Positions 35,103 to 43,207 of a DNA stretch of 64,000 nucleotides are shown here, piece by piece (position 1 is the stretch's first letter; every line of letters begins with the position of its first letter). The position numbers were made by a program, and so were the translations under genes. Source of the stretch: Albirhodobacter sp042466415 (GTDB lineage: Bacteria > Pseudomonadota > Alphaproteobacteria > Rhodobacterales > Rhodobacteraceae); the NCBI RefSeq assembly GCF_042466415.1, contig NZ_JAXHCH010000002.1:1-64000 (forward strand), read 5' to 3'. Below the pieces are notes generated by a model, which was not told the DNA's origin, searched no databases, and saw nothing but the letters and a program-made list of their open reading frames with translations.

Positions 35103-35486
35103 TTATTCCTGTGTCAGGCGCTCCCATCGCGCAAGCGCGGTCTTGATGGCTTGGCCAGCGGGATCGAGGCACGGCGGTATCGTGACGGAGGCAGGGGTTG
35201 CCGGAAGCGCGCTTTCACGCGCTTCCGTCCGCATTGTCAGCAGGTTAGGGGTGTCACGGCCGTTAGAGGATTGGGCGTTTTGCACCAACACCTCGCCGTG
35301 ACGATACTGCGCCAAATCAGGCGGGCACTTTGTCCCGACATTCTCATTCAGACGAAATTCTTCCGTCTGCGATATGGGCCCGCTCGCCAAGCTCAACGCG
35401 TTTTGATCGCGAAGAGCGCAGTTGCGGCGCGGGTGGCACAGGTCTTGCATTGCGGGTTTCCTTCTCGGATCACCGTTTCGAGACAT
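35103..35486 (-). CDS. Possible hypothetical protein in the ureC-ureE gap
   Basis: The gap between ureC and ureE is 509 bases, long for this operon. On the minus strand it contains an open frame of 127 codons (or 115 from an inner ATG at 35450). The residue content is protein-like (SQTEEFRLNENVGTKCPP, TMRTEARESALPATPASV), with two Cys near 70 residues apart. No clear ribosome-binding site or signal peptide was found, and a plus-strand frame of 152 codons overlaps it. It may be non-coding. Confidence 0.3.
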   Translation of the reverse strand: MSRNGDPRRKPAMQDLCHPRRNCALRDQNALSLASGPISQTEEFRLNENVGTKCPPDLAQYRHGEVLVQNAQSSNGRDTPNLLTMRTEARESALPATPASVTIPPCLDPAGQAIKTALARWERLTQE

Positions 35487-35560
35487 TCTGTCTACATGCT
35501 CAATCTGACGTTAAATGCTTAACGAATCCTTTCACGAACCCTCGAAGGAAAGAAAAATCC

Positions 35561-36193
35561 ATGACCTCAACACCCGTGTCACATCAGCTCGTTCCAGCCG
35601 CAAGTTTCACGGCCGCCGATACGGTGTCCTTGGGATATGACGCACGTATTTTGCGCCGCAAACGGCTTGTCTCCGAAGGGGGGATAGCGTTTCTGGTTTC
35701 GCTCGCTGAAGTCACGGGATTGCAGGGCGGAGAAGGGTTCGTTCTGGACGACGGGCGCGTGATTGAGGTCGTACCGGCAACGGAAGACGTCTTGGTGATC
35801 CGCGGTGATTTGCCAAAACTCGCGTGGCATATCGGGAATCGGCATACGCCTTGTCAGATTGAGTCTGATCGCCTGACGATTCGCCCTGATCATGTGTTGG
35901 AGGCGATGCTGGCACAGCTTGGGGCTGATGTGACGCGGACGACCGCGCCTTTCACGCCCGAAGGCGGGGCCTATGGTTTGGGCCGGACGATGGGGCATTC
36001 CCACGGGGACGAGGCGCATAGCGCCGATTATCACGGCGCGAACGATCATGGCCATTCGCACGAACATGACCACAGCCACGCGCATAGTCATGTTCATAGT
36101 CATAGCCACGCGCACAGCCATGGCCATAGCCATGATCACGACCTTTCCGGCCACACGCATGCCCACGCCGTTAAAGACCCCTCGCATGGCTGA
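35561..36193 (+). CDS. ureE: Urease accessory protein UreE (His-rich nickel chaperone)
   Basis: UreE (210 residues) delivers nickel to the UreDFG-urease complex. The N-terminal domain spans about 1-70, and the metal-binding domain holds HIGNRHTPCQIE and ILRPDH-type strands (TIRPDHVLEAMLAQLGADV). The last 66 residues contain 24 histidines in HSH, HDH and HAH clusters (as in HSHEHDHSHAHSHVHS). Such tails store or scavenge Ni2+. The ATG at 35561 follows GGAAAG. Its end overlaps ureF by eight bases. Confidence 0.95.
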   Translation: MTSTPVSHQLVPAASFTAADTVSLGYDARILRRKRLVSEGGIAFLVSLAEVTGLQGGEGFVLDDGRVIEVVPATEDVLVIRGDLPKLAWHIGNRHTPCQIESDRLTIRPDHVLEAMLAQLGADVTRTTAPFTPEGGAYGLGRTMGHSHGDEAHSADYHGANDHGHSHEHDHSHAHSHVHSHSHAHSHGHSHDHDLSGHTHAHAVKDPSHG

Positions 36194-36827
36194 TGCAACG
36201 CTCGGTCTTCTCAGCCTCGTGCAGTGGCTTTCTCCCGCGTTTCCGACCGGTGGCTATGCGTATTCGCACGGGCTGGAATGGGCAGTGTCTCAGGGCGACG
36301 TGCATGATGCGCAAACGGTCGAAGGCTGGCTGGCAGATGTGTTGGAGCATGGCGCGGCTTGGGGCGATGCCGTTATCCTCGCGTGTGTTTTGCGCGGCGC
36401 GGATCCGGAGGCTTTGTCGGATACCGTGTATGCAATGGCCGGATCGAAAGAGCGGCTGCGCGAGACTTGTGAACAAGGCGCGGCTTTTGCTTTGGCCGCG
36501 CACGCGATTGGCGTCGCGCAAGGGCGCGCCTATCCCTTGCCGATCGCAGTTGGCTTGGCCGCTGTCGGGTTGGATCTGCCGCCCGAACACGTCATTGCGA
36601 CTTATCTCCACAGCTTCGCGTCCAATCTTACCTCCGCTGCCGTGCGCTTTGTGCCTTTGGGGCAAAACGCGGGGCAGGGCGTGCTACGCGGGTTGCATCC
36701 GTTGATCCACCGTTTGGCCGTGCGTGCAACGCAATCCACCCCCGATGATATTACCACAGCGGCCTTTGGCGCGGAAATCGCCGCCATGGCCCACGAGACA
36801 CAAACCGTCAGGATCTTTAAAACATGA
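36186..36827 (+). CDS. ureF: Urease accessory protein UreF
   Basis: The 213-residue helical protein assembles with UreD and UreG on apo-urease and controls UreG GTPase fidelity. Conserved parts are LLSLVQWLSPAFPTGGYAYSHGLEWAV, RETCEQGAAFA and the C-terminal VRFVPLGQNAGQGVLRGLHPL. The ATG at 36186 lies inside the 3' end of ureE (ATGGCTGA), so translation is coupled; longer frames just read the His-rich tail out of frame. Confidence 0.95.
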   Translation: MADATLGLLSLVQWLSPAFPTGGYAYSHGLEWAVSQGDVHDAQTVEGWLADVLEHGAAWGDAVILACVLRGADPEALSDTVYAMAGSKERLRETCEQGAAFALAAHAIGVAQGRAYPLPIAVGLAAVGLDLPPEHVIATYLHSFASNLTSAAVRFVPLGQNAGQGVLRGLHPLIHRLAVRATQSTPDDITTAAFGAEIAAMAHETQTVRIFKT

Positions 36828-37471
36828 GCACCCCTTCGCATGTCGGCCCCCTTCGCATTGGTATCGGCGGCCCCGTTGGCGCCGGAAAAACCACGTTAAC
36901 GGAGCAGCTTTGCCGCGCGCTTGCGCAGCGTTGCTCGATGGCGGTGGTGACGAATGATATCTACACGCGCGAGGATGCAGAGGCGCTGATGCGTGCGCAG
37001 GTCTTGCCGGCGGACCGGATTCGGGGTGTCGAGACGGGGGGGTGTCCGCATACTGCTATTCGCGAAGATGCGTCGATAAACCTTGCGGCAATCCGTGATT
37101 TGACTGTGGCCTTTCCCGAACTCGATCTGGTGTTGATTGAATCGGGCGGGGACAATCTCGCGGCGACATTCTCGCCCGAGCTGGCGGATCTGTCGATCTA
37201 TGTGATCGATACGGCAGCGGGGCAAGATATCCCGCGTAAGCGCGGGCCCGGCGTGACGCGATCGGATCTGTTGGTGGTGAATAAGACGGATCTCGCCCCT
37301 TATGTGGGTGTGGATCCAGTCTTGCTGCAGGCGGATACCGCCGCGGCGCGCGGCGCGCGGCCATACGTGATGGCGCAGCTTAAATCAGGCGTCGGCGTCG
37401 CGGAGATCGTGGCGTTTTTGGAAACTGACGGTGGTTTGGCGCTGCGCCCTGTCGTGTCGGAGAGTGCGTGA
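36824..37471 (+). CDS. ureG: Urease accessory GTPase UreG
   Basis: UreG (215 residues) is the SIMIBI GTPase powering nickel insertion. It has the P-loop GGPVGAGKTTL (residues 15-25), the metal-binding Cys-Pro-His motif GVETGGCPHTAIRED, Walker B-like LVLIESGGDNLAATF and the G4 motif VVNKTDLAP. It overlaps ureF by four bases (ATGA) and ends the urease cluster. Confidence 0.97.
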   Translation: MSTPSHVGPLRIGIGGPVGAGKTTLTEQLCRALAQRCSMAVVTNDIYTREDAEALMRAQVLPADRIRGVETGGCPHTAIREDASINLAAIRDLTVAFPELDLVLIESGGDNLAATFSPELADLSIYVIDTAAGQDIPRKRGPGVTRSDLLVVNKTDLAPYVGVDPVLLQADTAAARGARPYVMAQLKSGVGVAEIVAFLETDGGLALRPVVSESA

Positions 37472-37791
37472 GCACCTGCGCTGGGTGGCTATCGAATCAT
37501 CTGGGCTACCAGTTTTCGTCTATTTTTTAATCAATTAGGCCGCCTGTCGCACAAATATGTGACACGGCGGCCCGCCGTACCCTCTCGCGCCCGACGGCAA
37601 CGCGGCGACACTTGCCGCAATCACATCCTCGCGATTTGATCTGAGCGCGGGGAGGCAACATCCCCGATACATAATCCATCCCTGCGCCGAGCGAGGCCAC
37701 GCCTCCCGCAGCAGGGCATCACAACAGGGAGCCGCCCGATGCCGCGCTTTTGCGCGCTCGTTTCTTGCGGCCCATTTTTTGAGGGACAAAG
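37472..37791 (+). promoter_or_regulatory. ureG-urtA intergenic region with palindrome and weak terminator
   Basis: These 320 bases hold three things. First, a weak hairpin GGTGGCT/GGCTACC (37484-37510) followed by T-rich sequence may end the ure transcript. Second, a 35-base imperfect palindrome at 37538-37572 has arms GGCCGCC/GGCGGCC around the core TGTCGCAC-AAATAT-GTGACA, a possible operator or hairpin. Third, about 200 further bases before urtA presumably hold its promoter; no sigma-54 or sigma-70 elements could be fixed with confidence. Confidence 0.4.
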
Positions 37792-39072
37792 ATGACTTCT
37801 ATCAAAACCCTGATGCTTGGCACCGGCCTTGCCACGCTTCTCGCCTCGACCGCTTACGCACAAGACGAGACAATCAAGGTCGGCGTTCTCCATTCGCTGT
37901 CGGGGACGATGGCGATTTCCGAGACCACGTTGAAAGATACGGTGGTGATGCTCGTCGAGGAACAAAACAAAAAGGGCGGCTTGCTGGGCAAGCAGCTCGA
38001 GGCGGTTGTTGTCGACCCCGCGTCGGACTGGCCCTTGTTCGCGGAAAAAGCACGCGAGCTTTTGACCGTAAACGAGGTCGATGTGATTTTCGGCGGTTGG
38101 ACTTCTGTATCGCGTAAGTCGGTTTTGCCGGTGATCGAAGAACTCAACGGCCTGATGTTCTACCCCGTGCAATACGAGGGCGAGGAGAGCTCGAAAAACG
38201 TATTCTACACCGGCGCTGCGCCCAATCAGCAAGCAATCCCCGCCGTTGATTACTTCCTCGACGAGCTTGGCGTGGAGAAGTTTGCGCTGCTCGGCACAGA
38301 TTATGTCTACCCACGCACCACCAATAATATCTTGGAGGCCTACCTCGGGTCCAAAGGGATCGCGGCGGATGATATCTTCGTCAACTACACCCCGTTCGGG
38401 CATTCCGACTGGTCGAAGATCGTCGCGGATGTAAAGGCGCTGGGCGCGGATGGCAAAAAGGTCGGTGTGATCTCTACGATCAACGGTGATGCGAATGTGG
38501 GCTTCTACAAAGAACTCGCAGCGGCCGGCATTTCGGCAGATGACATCCCCGTTGTCGCGTTCTCGGTGGGCGAGGAAGAACTCTCCGGCCTCGATACTTC
38601 GAACCTCGTTGGCCATTTGGCGGCATGGAACTACTTCCAATCGGCTGAAAGCCCGGTGAATGACGAATTCGTCGCGGCGTGGAAGGCGAAAATGGGCGAA
38701 GAGCGTGTGACCAACGATCCGATGGAGGCCACCTATATCGGCTTCAATATGTGGGTATCGGCCGTGACCGAGGCGGGCACGACGGATGTCGACACCGTGG
38801 AAAAGGCGATGATCGGGCAGACCTTCCCGAACCTCACCGGCACCGAAGCTGAAATGTTGCCGAACCACCATTTGACCAAGCCAGTCCTCATCGGTGAGAT
38901 TCAGGCTGACGGGCAGTTCGACATCATCTCGCAAACCGAGCCTGTTGCAGGCGATGCGTGGACGGACTTCCTGCCGGAATCTGCCGTGCTGGAATCCGAT
39001 TGGAAAGATCTTGGTTGCGGTATGTACAACACCGAAACCAAGACCTGCGTTCAGTTGAAATCCAACTACTAA
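37792..39072 (+). CDS. urtA: Urea ABC transporter substrate-binding protein
   Basis: UrtA (426 residues) is the periplasmic urea receptor of the branched-chain-amino-acid-type ABC family. It has a signal peptide (MTSIKTLMLGTGLATLLASTAYAQ, cut after the AYA), then IKVGVLHSLSGTMAISE, VIFGGWTSVSRKSVLPVIEE, LMFYPVQYEGEESSKNVFY, and the conserved TYIGFNMW and NHHLTKPVLIGEI. It is the first gene of urtABCDE, expected to be nitrogen-regulated from family knowledge. Confidence 0.97.
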   Translation: MTSIKTLMLGTGLATLLASTAYAQDETIKVGVLHSLSGTMAISETTLKDTVVMLVEEQNKKGGLLGKQLEAVVVDPASDWPLFAEKARELLTVNEVDVIFGGWTSVSRKSVLPVIEELNGLMFYPVQYEGEESSKNVFYTGAAPNQQAIPAVDYFLDELGVEKFALLGTDYVYPRTTNNILEAYLGSKGIAADDIFVNYTPFGHSDWSKIVADVKALGADGKKVGVISTINGDANVGFYKELAAAGISADDIPVVAFSVGEEELSGLDTSNLVGHLAAWNYFQSAESPVNDEFVAAWKAKMGEERVTNDPMEATYIGFNMWVSAVTEAGTTDVDTVEKAMIGQTFPNLTGTEAEMLPNHHLTKPVLIGEIQADGQFDIISQTEPVAGDAWTDFLPESAVLESDWKDLGCGMYNTETKTCVQLKSNY

Positions 39073-39135
39073 GCAACGCCGCGAGGCGGGGCGGGCAGGC
39101 TGCTCGTCCCGCTTTCTCCAATCTTGGGACATCTC

Positions 39136-41124
39136 ATGAGAACGATCCTCTTTGCGCTGACGGCGGCTCTCTGCCTCGGAACACTGCCGCTCGCGGCTCA
39201 AACAACAGCACCGAATGCGCCTGATACCGCGCAAGTGGCGACGCCCGCGCTCTCACCTCTCGGTCAGGTCATCGCGCAGAATGCTGATGCGATCAAAAAG
39301 CCATCGCGCCAGACGATCGCCCCTGTAATCGCCGCGATTGGCGCGGCCGGGCCGCGCGCGCCGATTGTTTTGCAGGCATGGGCCGATCGCGCCTTGGGTG
39401 TCGATGCGACTGGCGCGATCGTTCTGTTGGAAACAACGCAAGACGGCTACGCCCTGACGGATCCGGCGACGGGTGCTGTGATTGGGGCTGCGAAGACATC
39501 CGAGATCAAGGAGATTAAACCGAACTCCGGTGTGCGCGGGCTGATCGCATCAGCTCTCGTGGAATTTCAGTTACAAGATCCCGATCCCAAACTGCGTCAG
39601 GCGGCGCTGACATCGCTTGCCCGCGACGGCGCTTCCGAACATCTGACGCCGCTACGCGCATCGATCGAGACGGAGGATGATCCTGCTCTGCTCGCGCAGA
39701 AAACAAGACTTGAGCGGCTGTTGACCATCCGGTTCGATCCCGATCCGGCGGAGCGGATCGCCGCGATTGACGGGTTCGGGGCTGACCTTGGTCTTGATCT
39801 GCGCGGCGCGCTCAACCCGCTCACAGTGACCACGCGCAAGGCATTTGAGGGAGAGCCGAGTGGGTCGATCAAAAGCGAATTGCGCTTGGGTCGCGGGCTG
39901 ACTGAGACCGAGGCCTACGATTTGCTCGTCGCGCAAGATCTCGCGCCCGCGCGGCTCACGCGTCCTGCATTGATCGCCGCGTTGGAGGCCAATATCGTGG
40001 AGGGCACAGTGGGGGGCGTCGCGGTTGCCGATCTCGATACAGCCAGCGCGCGCGACACCGCCTACACCGCATTGGAAACCAGTGGCCTCGTCCCTGTTGC
40101 CGCCACCGATGACGAGGTGAGCGCCGCAACACGCGCCTTCCGCTACGCCGAGTTATACGCCGAGCCTGATCAGGAGGTTGCCGAGGCGGCCGAACGTGCG
40201 CTCACCAAGATCGCGACAAAAGTCGGCGCGATGCAGGCGGTGGATTTGAGCCTCGACGCCCTCTCTCTCGCATCGATCTACTTTCTCGCGGCAATCGGCC
40301 TGGCGATCACATTTGGCGTGATGGGCGTCATCAATATGGCGCATGGAGAATTCATCACGATGGGCGCGTACACCGGTTATGTGATCCAATTGTTCGTGCC
40401 CGATTACACGCTCGCCATCCTCATCGCGCTGCCTGTCGCTTTCGCGATCACCTTCGCGGCAGGGGTCGGGATGGAGCGCCTCGTGATCCGCCATCTCTAC
40501 AAACGTCCGTTGGAAACACTGCTCGCGACCTTCGGCATCTCAATTGCCTTGCAACAATTATTCAAAAATATCTTTGGCACACAGGCCCGGCCCCTTACGT
40601 CGCCTGCATGGCTTGATGGGGCGCTTTCGTTCAACGATGTTGTTTCGATCAGCTATATCCGGATCGCAATTTTCATCCTCGCCCTGCTATTCCTCGCCCT
40701 GTTCCTGTTCATTATGAAACGCACGCGGCTTGGCCTCGAAGTGCGCGCCGTGACACAAAACCCGAGTATGGCCGCGTCGATGGGGATTAACCCCGACCGG
40801 ATCAATATGCTGACCTTCGGTCTCGGATCGGGGATCGCAGGGGTGGCAGGCGTTGCCATTGGTCTTTTTGCCAAAGTCACATCCGAACTCGGCTCGGATT
40901 ATATCGTGCAAAGTTTCATGACGGTTGTGGTCGGCGGGGTCGGCAATATCTGGGGGACACTGGCGGGGGCGACGCTGATCGGCTTCTTGCAAAAGGGCAT
41001 CGAGTTCCTCAACCCGTCCAACACTTTGGCCGCCCAGACGTATATGATCATCTTCATCATTGTCTTTATCCAGTTCCGCCCCCGAGGGATCATCGCCCTC
41101 AAAGGCCGCGCGGCGGGGGATTGA
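39136..41124 (+). CDS. urtB: Urea ABC transporter permease UrtB
   Basis: The 662-residue protein is long because of an extra N-terminal periplasmic domain, usual for proteobacterial UrtB. A signal peptide is followed by an Ala-rich helical region with repeats of HEAT-like character (about residues 135-200). The LivH-type permease domain (about 375-660) has VMGVINMAHGEFITMGAY, LLATFGISIALQQL and VGGVGNIWGTLAGA. The ATG at 39136 is used; TTG at 39124 would add four residues. Its stop is two bases from a small ORF. Confidence 0.95.
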   Translation: MRTILFALTAALCLGTLPLAAQTTAPNAPDTAQVATPALSPLGQVIAQNADAIKKPSRQTIAPVIAAIGAAGPRAPIVLQAWADRALGVDATGAIVLLETTQDGYALTDPATGAVIGAAKTSEIKEIKPNSGVRGLIASALVEFQLQDPDPKLRQAALTSLARDGASEHLTPLRASIETEDDPALLAQKTRLERLLTIRFDPDPAERIAAIDGFGADLGLDLRGALNPLTVTTRKAFEGEPSGSIKSELRLGRGLTETEAYDLLVAQDLAPARLTRPALIAALEANIVEGTVGGVAVADLDTASARDTAYTALETSGLVPVAATDDEVSAATRAFRYAELYAEPDQEVAEAAERALTKIATKVGAMQAVDLSLDALSLASIYFLAAIGLAITFGVMGVINMAHGEFITMGAYTGYVIQLFVPDYTLAILIALPVAFAITFAAGVGMERLVIRHLYKRPLETLLATFGISIALQQLFKNIFGTQARPLTSPAWLDGALSFNDVVSISYIRIAIFILALLFLALFLFIMKRTRLGLEVRAVTQNPSMAASMGINPDRINMLTFGLGSGIAGVAGVAIGLFAKVTSELGSDYIVQSFMTVVVGGVGNIWGTLAGATLIGFLQKGIEFLNPSNTLAAQTYMIIFIIVFIQFRPRGIIALKGRAAGD

Positions 41125-41126
41125 TC

Positions 41127-41246
41127 ATGCAAGCATCTGGTTACAATACCTATTTTATAGGCGCGGCGCGTTTGAATAAGCCGTCATGGGGGGGAAACCT
41201 GCCCGCTGCCCGTGCCATTCCCGACGCCGCTGGAGGTGCAAAATGA
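41127..41246 (+). CDS. Small ORF (39 aa) between urtB and urtC
   Basis: The frame opens with ATG two bases after the urtB stop, with GGGGGA six bases before it (inside urtB). It ends in TGA overlapping the urtC start (ATGA). Residues begin MQASGYNTYFIGAARLNK and the rest is Gly/Ala/Pro-rich. The exact fit between two coupled genes, plus a ribosome-binding site, argues for translation, perhaps mainly to deliver ribosomes to urtC. No family was recognised and no function is claimed. Confidence 0.45.
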   Translation: MQASGYNTYFIGAARLNKPSWGGNLPAARAIPDAAGGAK

Positions 41247-42469
41247 GACAGAGCTTCCTCACCCGCCATCCATCGACCCTCGTGTTCATTGCCTGCTTGG
41301 CGGTCTTCACCTTGGTTATCACACTCTTGTCCAATGCTTATGGCGCGGATGTGATCTCGACCTCGATGGTCAAGACGCTCGGTAAAACGCTCTGCTTATG
41401 TCTGATCGCGCTCGCGATGGATTTGGTGTGGGGCTACGCGGGCATTCTCTCGCTCGGCCATTTCGCCTTCTTCGGCCTCGGCGGATATATGATCGGTATG
41501 TGGCTGATGTTCGCGCGCACGCGTGACATCGTCATCGCGTCCGCCGCCAGCCCCTTGCCCATGACGCCGCAGGAATTATCCGACGCCATCGCGAGCCAGA
41601 TTTTTGGCGTGGTGGGAACGTCTGAACTTCCCGCGATTTGGGGCCTTGCAGGTTCCCTGCCTGCACAGCTTGCGCTGGTCGTTCTAGTTCCCGGCGTGCT
41701 TGCGCTGATCTTTGGGTGGCTGGCCTTTCGGTCGCGCGTCACGGGCGTTTACCTGTCCATTCTCACCCAGGCGATGACCCTCGCATTAGCCCTCTATTTG
41801 TTCCAAAACGATAGCGGCCTGCGCGGCAACAACGGATTGTCCGGCCTTCAAAATATCCCCGGCTCGACCGCCTCGCAAGATCAACTGTCGGTTTGGTTCC
41901 TGTGGGGGTCGGCTCTCGCGCTCGGGATTGGCTATACCCTTTGCGCGTGGGCAGTGTCGGGCAAATTCGGGTCAGTCATTCGCGGTATCCGCGATGACGA
42001 GGCCCGCGTGCGGTTCCTTGGCTACTCTGTTGAGAGCTATAAGCTGTTTATCTTCACGCTCACGGCGGTGATCGCCGCCATCGCGGGCGCGCTTTATTAT
42101 CCGCAGGCGGGCATTATCAACCCTGCCGAAATGGCGCCGATCGCGTCGATTTATCTCGCGGTTTGGGTGGCGATCGGGGGGCGTGGTCGTCTGTACGGGG
42201 CGGTGATCGGGGCGGCGTTTGTCTCGTTGGTCTCGACATGGTTCACCGGCGGTCGCGCGCCGGATATTCCGCTTGGGTTTTACACGGTCAAATGGGTCGA
42301 TTGGTGGCAAATTCTGCTCGGACTGTCGTTTGTTCTTGTGACCCTATTTGCGCCCAAGGGGATCGGCGGCTTGTTTGATCTGCTCGGCGGATTGCGCGCG
42401 CCCAAGCGCGGTGGGACGCCGATGGGCCCCTCTGACGGATCGTTCCAAGAACAGGAGGCAACACGATGA
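41243..42469 (+). CDS. urtC: Urea ABC transporter permease UrtC
   Basis: UrtC (408 residues) is the LivM-type permease partner. About ten membrane helices are visible with WGYAGILSLGHFAFFGLGGYMIGMW, FRSRVTGVYLSILTQAMTLAL, the EAA-like loop IRGIRDDEARVRFLGYSVESYKLF and VAIGGRGRLYGAVIGA. GGAGG lies six bases before the ATG at 41243, which overlaps the preceding small ORF. The next gene urtD overlaps by four bases. Confidence 0.95.
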   Translation: MRQSFLTRHPSTLVFIACLAVFTLVITLLSNAYGADVISTSMVKTLGKTLCLCLIALAMDLVWGYAGILSLGHFAFFGLGGYMIGMWLMFARTRDIVIASAASPLPMTPQELSDAIASQIFGVVGTSELPAIWGLAGSLPAQLALVVLVPGVLALIFGWLAFRSRVTGVYLSILTQAMTLALALYLFQNDSGLRGNNGLSGLQNIPGSTASQDQLSVWFLWGSALALGIGYTLCAWAVSGKFGSVIRGIRDDEARVRFLGYSVESYKLFIFTLTAVIAAIAGALYYPQAGIINPAEMAPIASIYLAVWVAIGGRGRLYGAVIGAAFVSLVSTWFTGGRAPDIPLGFYTVKWVDWWQILLGLSFVLVTLFAPKGIGGLFDLLGGLRAPKRGGTPMGPSDGSFQEQEATR

Positions 42470-43206
42470 GCCAACTCTTGGAAGTCTCCGGCATCTCCGT
42501 CACGTTTGACGGGTTTCGCGCGATCAACAATCTGAGCTTCTCAATCGGCGCGGCCGAACTCCGCGCCATTATCGGGCCCAATGGCGCGGGCAAGACGACT
42601 TTTATGGATATCGTGACCGGAAAGACCAAGCCCGATGCAGGCAGCGTGATTTGGGGCGAGAAATCGGTGAATCTCCTCAAACTCAGCGAGGCAAAAATTG
42701 CGCGCGCTGGGGTGGGGCGAAAGTTCCAACGCCCGACCGTGTTTGAGGATCAATCGGTTGAAGATAATCTGATGCTGGCGCTGAAGGCTGACCGCGCGCC
42801 GTGGAAGGTTTTGTTCTGGAAGCCGACTGAGGCTGACCGTGCGCGCGTCGTTGAAATCGCGGCGGAGGTGGGCTTGGAGGATGCGCTGGCACGAAAATCA
42901 GGCGAGCTATCCCACGGTCAAAAACAATGGTTGGAAATCGCGATGTTGCTCGCGCAAGAGCCGCGCCTTCTCCTCGTGGATGAACCCGCCGCCGGCATGA
43001 CATTGGCCGAGCGCGAGCAGACAACTGCGATGCTCGTTCGATTGGCCAAGACCCGCGCAGTCGTCGTGGTGGAGCATGATATGGAATTTGTGCGGCGGCT
43101 GGAATGCAAGGTCACGGTGCTGCACGAAGGGTCTGTTCTGGCGGAAGGGTCGTTGGATTTTGTGACGGCCAACCAACAAGTTATTGATGTCTATTTGGGG
43201 CGATAA
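42466..43206 (+). CDS. urtD: Urea ABC transporter ATP-binding protein UrtD
   Basis: The 246-residue LivG-type ATPase has Walker A IIGPNGAGKTTFMDIVTG, signature LSHGQKQWLEIAM, Walker B LLLVDEPAAGMT and H-loop VVVEHDM. It starts in the urtC stop (ATGA) and ends one base before urtE, consistent with equal synthesis of the two ATPases. Confidence 0.96.
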   Translation: MSQLLEVSGISVTFDGFRAINNLSFSIGAAELRAIIGPNGAGKTTFMDIVTGKTKPDAGSVIWGEKSVNLLKLSEAKIARAGVGRKFQRPTVFEDQSVEDNLMLALKADRAPWKVLFWKPTEADRARVVEIAAEVGLEDALARKSGELSHGQKQWLEIAMLLAQEPRLLLVDEPAAGMTLAEREQTTAMLVRLAKTRAVVVVEHDMEFVRRLECKVTVLHEGSVLAEGSLDFVTANQQVIDVYLGR

Positions 43207-43207
43207 G

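Noticed and set aside
35064..35522. 152-codon plus-strand frame in the ureC-ureE gap
   Set aside because: It is Arg- and Cys-rich with no ribosome-binding site, and looks like a shadow. The minus-strand frame is slightly better but also weak.
37470..37490. NtrC-like half-sites AGCACC...GGGTGG after ureG
   Set aside because: The spacing and second half-site fit poorly; it is too weak to report as a regulator site.
37595..37625. Sigma-54-like GGCGACACTTGC before urtA
   Set aside because: The GG and GC elements are 8 bases apart rather than the required 10.
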